From NCBI RefSeq assembly GCF_018219455.1, contig NZ_CP056122.1:4024065-4088064 (forward strand): 64,000 nucleotides of DNA, given 5' to 3'. Every line of letters begins with the position of its first letter. The first letter of the stretch is position 1. The notes below the pieces were generated by a model. That model had not been told where the DNA came from. It saw nothing but the letters and a program-made list of their open reading frames with translations, and searched no databases. A program made the translations under genes and the position numbers. This document shows positions 59,409-64,000 of the stretch, in pieces. This DNA comes from Moritella sp. 5 (GTDB lineage Bacteria > Pseudomonadota > Gammaproteobacteria > Enterobacterales > Moritellaceae).

Positions 59409-59570
59409 CTGGCCAACTCCTAAGGTTAATGTCGATTTGATAGAGAAACGCCACGCATTCTACTAAACATAGCTGATCAAGCCAGAAGTATATGGCAAAT
59501 ACACAAGTATTTTTTGCAAAATTGTTACGCAGCACGACTTATTGCAACATATAACCAATAAACTTGATAA

Positions 59571-59600
59571 AAAAAACCAGCTAAAGTAGCTGGTTTTTTT
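59571..59600 (-). terminator. Terminator of the malic enzyme gene
   Basis: AAACCAGCT/AGCTGGTTT stem with a 3-4-base loop; T-run on the minus strand, 50 bp past the stop codon. Confidence 0.88.
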
Positions 59601-59649
59601 TAACATCAGTATAGAATACCTATATGCATTGCATATTTAGGGGTATTAG

Positions 59650-61338
59650 CTAGTTAGCAACACGCTTATATTCACGATATTCTGGTAACCAGAAGTTCTT
59701 TTCAATCTTGTTACGGATCGCTTCATCAGAAGTCTGCAGAGCAACACCTTGCAGTTGTGCTGTTTTAGCTACCCAGAAAGCAATCTCTTTACTTACCGAA
59801 TGAATGTCCGTTAGTGGCGGTAATAATGGACCTTCACCATTACGACCTAACGGTGAACAATCCGCTAATGCACGACTTGCCGCCATTAACATTGCATTTG
59901 TTACACGCGTCGCTTCTGCAGCCAGCACACCTAAACCTATACCTGGAAAAATGTAGCTATTGTTACATTGTGCAATAGTGATCAATTCATCACCATAACT
60001 TACTGGTGGGAACGGGCTACCAGTTGCAACTAATGCACGACCTTCTGTCCAGCGGATAAGATCTTGTGGCGTAGCTTCGACTCGTGATGTCGGGTTACTT
60101 AACGGGAATATAATCGGACGCTCAGTATTTGCAGCCATCGTTTTAATAACTTGCTCAGTAAACAGGCCCGGCTGCCCAGATACACCAATGAGAATAGATG
60201 GTTTAGCATGTGTCATTACGTCGAGTAATGAGATCACATCACTGTCAATTTCCCACTCGTCACGTAAACCTTGATGCTGTACAAGTTTCTGTTGGAAATC
60301 GAGTAGATTTGGCATTTTGTCTGTGAGTACACCAAAACGGTCAACCATGAATACACGTGCACGCGCTTGACCATCAGAGAGACCTTCAGACTTCATTTGG
60401 GCAACGATTTGTTCGGCAATACCGCAACCAGCAGAACCCGCACCTAAGAAGGTAACTTTTTGTTCACTTAGTTTGGTTTTCGCAGCACGACAAGCAGCCA
60501 TTAGGCTACCTAATGTAACGGCAGCAGTACCTTGAATATCATCGTTGAAACAACAGATCTTATCTTTATAACGTTCTAATAATGGCATTGCATTTTGTTG
60601 TGCAAAGTCTTCAAATTGCAATAACACATTTGGCCAACGACGTTTTACTGCATCAATGAACAGATCTAAAAATTCATTATACTTATCTTGGTCGATACGC
60701 GGTTTACGCCAACCCATGTACATCGGATCTTGTAAACGATTTTCATTATTAGTACCCACATCTAACACGATAGGTAAGCAGTTAGCCGGGCTAATACCAC
60801 CACACGAGGTATAAAGTGACAATTTACCAATTGGAATACCCATACCACCGATACCTTGATCACCTAAACCAAGAATACGCTCACCATCCGTTACTACGAT
60901 CACTTTTACATTTTGCTTATTTACATTATGTAAAATATCATCGATGTTTTCACGTTCAGGGTAAGAGATAAATAAACCACGAGCACGGCGGTAAATATCT
61001 GAGAACTGTTGACACGCAGCACCAACGGTTGGGGTATAAATAATTGGCATCATCTCTTCCAGATGATTATCAACTAAACGGTAAAATAATGTTTCATTAG
61101 TATCTTGGATATTACGTAAATAAACGTGTTTATCCATCGCACTCTCAAAACCTGAAAACTGCTTATAAGCACGTTCAGATTGTTCTTGAATAGACTCAAC
61201 CATCGGGGGAATTAAGCCCGTAAGGTTGAAACTTAGGCGCTCAATTGCACTAAAACCACTACCTTTATTTAATAAAGGTGTTTCTAATAGTGTAGAGCCA
61301 GCGTAGGGCAAATACAGAGGACGGTTTGTTGTGCTCAT
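59650..61338 (-). CDS. maeA: NAD-dependent malic enzyme
   Basis: A 562-residue malate dehydrogenase (oxaloacetate-decarboxylating), E. coli MaeA/SfcA about 565. The substrate Tyr in [10 protein letters not shown] (about 104), the [20 protein letters not shown] segment, metal ligands in CFNDDIQGT, and the NAD motif [13 protein letters not shown] are present. It yields pyruvate and NADH. Single gene with its own terminator; promoter region shares the 190-bp gap with the sigma-factor gene. Confidence 0.95.
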   Translation of the reverse strand: MSTTNRPLYLPYAGSTLLETPLLNKGSGFSAIERLSFNLTGLIPPMVESIQEQSERAYKQFSGFESAMDKHVYLRNIQDTNETLFYRLVDNHLEEMMPIIYTPTVGAACQQFSDIYRRARGLFISYPERENIDDILHNVNKQNVKVIVVTDGERILGLGDQGIGGMGIPIGKLSLYTSCGGISPANCLPIVLDVGTNNENRLQDPMYMGWRKPRIDQDKYNEFLDLFIDAVKRRWPNVLLQFEDFAQQNAMPLLERYKDKICCFNDDIQGTAAVTLGSLMAACRAAKTKLSEQKVTFLGAGSAGCGIAEQIVAQMKSEGLSDGQARARVFMVDRFGVLTDKMPNLLDFQQKLVQHQGLRDEWEIDSDVISLLDVMTHAKPSILIGVSGQPGLFTEQVIKTMAANTERPIIFPLSNPTSRVEATPQDLIRWTEGRALVATGSPFPPVSYGDELITIAQCNNSYIFPGIGLGVLAAEATRVTNAMLMAASRALADCSPLGRNGEGPLLPPLTDIHSVSKEIAFWVAKTAQLQGVALQTSDEAIRNKIEKNFWLPEYREYKRVAN

Positions 61339-61526
61339 TGATATCTCATATGTATGAAAGAGTGCAGTATGTTACCTGTCGTAACTACTGGACGGGCTAA
61401 AATGACGAAGGAATATACTCGGCTAAACTATCATAATCTAAAGAAAAAAACTAAAGATAACGATAATAGCTGAAAATATATTCCTTTTTATATACACAGA
61501 AAATTAGTGAGCAGCAAGGTGATTAT

Positions 61527-62381
61527 TTAATTAAGATAATCTTGTTTTTGTACTGTATTTTGCAGTAACTCAGGCTGAATTTTCTGTAAGCTAAAATTAA
61601 TAATTTGGCGAATTCGTTCTCTCGACATGGATAGACGTTCGCCGATAACATGTAGAGTCAGTGGATCTTCTTCACCTAATCCGAATCTCAATTCAATGAT
61701 TTTTCTATCTCGTTCAGATAAATGGCCTAACACTTCATCCAAATAACATAAAGTATCAGCATCTTCGAGTTCATCGTTCGGTTTGCAAATAGAATAATCT
61801 TCTAGCATATCAACCAAAGCGGTACTTGAATCACGATCAGTGACGATCGTTTTATCTAAACTTGCTTCATTGAAATAATAGGATAACACTTCAGTAACTT
61901 GTGTGTGTTGCATTTCCAGTATTTCTGCCAATGCCATCACATCATGGTTACATTGCAAGTCTAATTCTTGTTCACGTGCGGTTTTTAAAATGCGTTTATA
62001 TACTTTACCAATATGAATTGGAACACGGATAGTCCGTGACTGGTTCATAATAAAGCGTTCAATATTATTCTTGATCCACCAAACGGCATAAGTGGAAAAA
62101 CGAAAACCTTTAGTTGCATCGAATTTTTCGACCGCGTGGATCAATCCCGTATTCCCTTCTTGGATAATATCAACTAACGGTAATGAAGTATGTTGGTAAC
62201 GTTTGGCGATATTAATCACTAGGCGTAAATTCGATTGGATCATACGTTGTCTGGCTTTTACATCACCTTCATGAGAAGCAACCGCCGTTTCATATTCTTC
62301 TTCTTTAGTTAATAATTTACTGCTTCGGTTTACTTGATACATGTATACGTCTAGTGCATTCGACTCGTTAGATAATTCCAT
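61527..62381 (-). CDS. RpoS-like sigma-70 family factor (divergent group 2)
   Basis: A 284-residue sigma factor, shorter than RpoS (about 330). Region 1.2/2.1 begins DVYMYQVNRSSKLLTKEEE (truncated N-terminus). Region 2 has RMIQSNLRLVINIAKRYQ, IIQEGNTGLIHAVEKFD and FRFSTYAVWWIKNNIERFI, followed by NQSRTIRVPIHI (region 3). Region 4.2 is LHVIGERLSMSRERIRQI. Some residues near the -10-recognising helix (WWIKNNIE) and in region 3.1/3.2 differ from typical RpoS (WWIRQTIE), suggesting altered promoter choice. It is probably a second, specialised RpoS paralogue comparable in type to RpoQ of Aliivibrio. GGAG precedes the ATG. Confidence 0.85.
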   Translation of the reverse strand: MELSNESNALDVYMYQVNRSSKLLTKEEEYETAVASHEGDVKARQRMIQSNLRLVINIAKRYQHTSLPLVDIIQEGNTGLIHAVEKFDATKGFRFSTYAVWWIKNNIERFIMNQSRTIRVPIHIGKVYKRILKTAREQELDLQCNHDVMALAEILEMQHTQVTEVLSYYFNEASLDKTIVTDRDSSTALVDMLEDYSICKPNDELEDADTLCYLDEVLGHLSERDRKIIELRFGLGEEDPLTLHVIGERLSMSRERIRQIINFSLQKIQPELLQNTVQKQDYLN

Positions 62382-62843
62382 TTTTCTATCTCCCTAAGCG
62401 AGTCTCTCCACATGAAACCACGCTTACAAATTAAACATACCTAGCAACAACTATAGAACTAACTAGAAACAAATTGTTATTACAAAATAATTCAGTAGAA
62501 ATAAGGTTAGTCTGGAATTCCACTTTTGAAAGGCAATTATTAAAAAAAACAGTGACATTCCTAGAATAGTAACAAAATATGATAAAACCAAACAAGGTCA
62601 GACCAGATAATAATTATCAGACTCTATTGTTAATAAGTTTACTTCAATTGTTTTTATGCTGAAAACTCAATGTTTAGTAGCTAGCTTACTCGATGAATTA
62701 ATCATCGATATCACGCAGAGTCTAACTCATTTAATTTAGCCATTAATGTAGGAAGTAGAAGTAGGAAGTAGGAAGTAGGAAGTAGCAGAATACTTATCAA
62801 TAAAATATTCCGCTTATATATCAAGTATAATTATTGATATCAA
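62382..62843. promoter_or_regulatory. Regulatory spacer upstream of the sigma factor
   Basis: About 460 bp without a gene. It is AT-rich and carries the GTAGGAA tandem repeat (separate entry) at its far end, around 370 bp before the sigma start. No ribosome binding site-supported frame was found. Confidence 0.5.
62748..62785. repeat. GTAGGAA heptanucleotide tandem repeat
   Basis: Five and a half units: four perfect GTAGGAA units, one shortened by a base (GTAGAA), and a final GTAG. It lies between the YciA-type thioesterase stop and the sigma-factor promoter region. Copy number may vary by slippage. Confidence 0.85.
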
Positions 62844-63299
62844 TTATTCGACAGCACAAGTACGCTCGATACGACGAGACTTACCATTATCATCAATCGC
62901 GACATAGGTAAATGTAGCTTCGGTAACAATATAACGATAGTTAAATTTCGGCGCATTAATCACAGGTTTAACCCAAATTTCTAACTTTATTGTCATCGAT
63001 GAATTACCAATACGAGAGCATGTACCATAACAACAAACCACATCACCAACCGCTACCGGTTGATGAAATGTCATCCCATCGACAGAAATAGTGGCCACCC
63101 TGCCCTGTGCAATTTCTTTCGCTAAAATACCGCCAGCAATATCCATTTGAGACATGATCCAGCCACCAAAAATATCACCATTTGCATTGGTATCAGCAGG
63201 CATTGCTAAAGTACGTAAAACCAAACTACCTGTCGGTATTCTCGATTTATCTAATTTCAATTTTTGCTTCTCTGCTACTGCTGTTGTTTTATCTGACAT
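62844..63299 (-). CDS. Acyl-CoA thioesterase, YciA-type
   Basis: A 151-residue single-hotdog thioesterase. The family motif NANGDIFGGWIMSQMDIAGG (residues 38-57) with catalytic Asp42 and the VDGMTFHQPVAVGD segment match YciA. It hydrolyses a broad range of acyl-CoAs. GGAG lies six bases before ATG. A second acyl-CoA thioesterase in the window besides TesB. Its downstream region holds the tandem repeat. Confidence 0.9.
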   Translation of the reverse strand: MSDKTTAVAEKQKLKLDKSRIPTGSLVLRTLAMPADTNANGDIFGGWIMSQMDIAGGILAKEIAQGRVATISVDGMTFHQPVAVGDVVCCYGTCSRIGNSSMTIKLEIWVKPVINAPKFNYRYIVTEATFTYVAIDDNGKSRRIERTCAVE

Positions 63300-63337
63300 G
63301 ATAACTCCGACATTACCTTTATTATAATAATTATAGT

Positions 63338-63370
63338 TATACCCAAACTACTTCAAGATGCTTGGGTATA
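63338..63370. repeat. TATACCCAA...TTGGGTATA inverted-repeat element
   Basis: A 9-bp perfect inverted repeat flanks ACTACTTCAAGATGC. This 33-bp sequence resembles a short element seen repeatedly in intergenic regions of many marine gammaproteobacteria (from memory; not searched). It lies between ltaE and the thioesterase gene. Confidence 0.6.
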
Positions 63371-63404
63371 TATCTGCCTTATTTACGTGAAATAAGGCTT
63401 AGGT

Positions 63405-64000
63405 TTACATTGCATTAAAATGCTTGATTTCTGCAATTAATAAGTCAATTGCGTCGACTGTAATATCTTGGTGTACAGCAAAACGAATCACTGAACCCGC
63501 ACTAATAATGATGCCTTTAGTGCGTAAGTATGCCGATAATGCTTTGCCATCTTTACCGGAATACTGAGTAAAGATCATGTTGGTTTGCACACTGTCTAAG
63601 TCAAAAGTAAACTCAGGCAGTGTCAATAATTGTTGCGCTAAATATTGTGTATTTTCATGATCAATCGCTAACTTATCAATTTGCTCATCTAAAGCTAAAA
63701 TACCTGCAGCGGCAAGAATACCCGCTTGACGCATACCGCCACCCAACATCTTCCGCCAGCGTCTTGCACTGCGAATTAATGATTCAGAACCAAGTAATAA
63801 TGACCCAACCGGTGCAGCAAGTCCTTTCGATAAACAGATAGATGCAGAATCAAAATATTGGGTGATCTCACTTGCATCGACATTCAGTTTAACCGCGGCA
63901 TTAAAAACACGCGCACCATCAAGGTGAATGCGTAATCCATGATCAAATGCTAACGCTTGTGCTTGGGCTAAATACTCAAGGGGTAAAACTTTACCACCAA
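63405..64000 (-). CDS. ltaE: Low-specificity L-threonine aldolase, partial
   Basis: The C-terminal 198 residues of a PLP-dependent threonine aldolase; the N-terminus lies beyond the right edge of the window. The frame enters with GGKVLPLEYLAQA, followed by HLDGARVFNAAVKL, the PLP-lysine motif CLSKGLAAPVGSLL and GGGMRQAGILAAAGI, then the small C-terminal domain. It cleaves threonine or allo-threonine to glycine and acetaldehyde, another glycine-forming enzyme beside kbl-tdh. An internal Met at 63749 is not the start, since the conserved catalytic part lies upstream of it. Confidence 0.93.
   Translation of the reverse strand, partial: GGKVLPLEYLAQAQALAFDHGLRIHLDGARVFNAAVKLNVDASEITQYFDSASICLSKGLAAPVGSLLLGSESLIRSARRWRKMLGGGMRQAGILAAAGILALDEQIDKLAIDHENTQYLAQQLLTLPEFTFDLDSVQTNMIFTQYSGKDGKALSAYLRTKGIIISAGSVIRFAVHQDITVDAIDLLIAEIKHFNAM

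Overview
The window looks like a chromosomal segment of a cold-adapted marine gammaproteobacterium. The protein sequences and gene order (ygfB-ubiH-ubiI near gcvTHP; zapA-6S RNA-fau; epd-pgk-fbaA; thrABC behind a thr leader; purL-mltF-tadA; kbl-tdh) fit an Enterobacterales/Vibrionales/Alteromonadales-type genome, and a Moritella-like organism is my best guess. That genus call is an inference from overall impression and was not tested by any search.

Layout. Positions 1-8.4 kb are accessory DNA: a partial PD-(D/E)XK nuclease-like gene, a DUF2235 hydrolase, a decayed P2-type integrase C-terminus, a DUF3037/HipA-like kinase pair, and a string of mostly unknown minus-strand genes separated by long AT-rich spacers, dyads and a dispersed repeat. 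From 8.4 to 32.3 kb the DNA is core: glycine cleavage (gcvT-gcvH-gcvP), ubiquinone hydroxylases (ubiI, ubiH), a Sel1-repeat gene in the place where E. coli has pepP, ygfB, a LysR/EamA-transporter pair, zapA, 6S RNA, fau, rpiA, serA, a LysR/old-yellow-enzyme pair, a small secreted protein, a di-haem cytochrome c peroxidase-like protein, then the sugar-phosphate operon epd-pgk-fbaA and tesB.

From 32.6 to 39.7 kb lies a Fur-regulated hydroxamate-siderophore uptake block: an IutA-like TonB receptor, FhuB, FhuD, FhuC and a FhuF-type reductase. It is flanked by an imperfect 42-bp direct repeat: the true 3' end of thrC on one side and a displaced second copy of that 3' end (4 mismatches) on the other. 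This is the footprint expected when an element integrates into the end of a gene, and it is the most interesting structural observation here.

From 39.8 to 64 kb the core resumes: thrL-thrA-thrB-thrC with a recognisable attenuator, a stand-alone aceK, rraA, arcA with a perfect FNR box upstream, cheV, purL, mltF, a 45-residue very basic small ORF, tadA, a small membrane protein, kbl-tdh, an NAD-malic enzyme, a divergent RpoS-like sigma factor with a heptanucleotide tandem repeat far upstream, a YciA-type thioesterase, and a threonine aldolase cut by the window end. Glycine/threonine/serine/one-carbon metabolism is well represented (gcvTHP, fau, serA, thrABC, kbl, tdh, ltaE). No rRNA, tRNA, CRISPR array or complete insertion sequence was seen.
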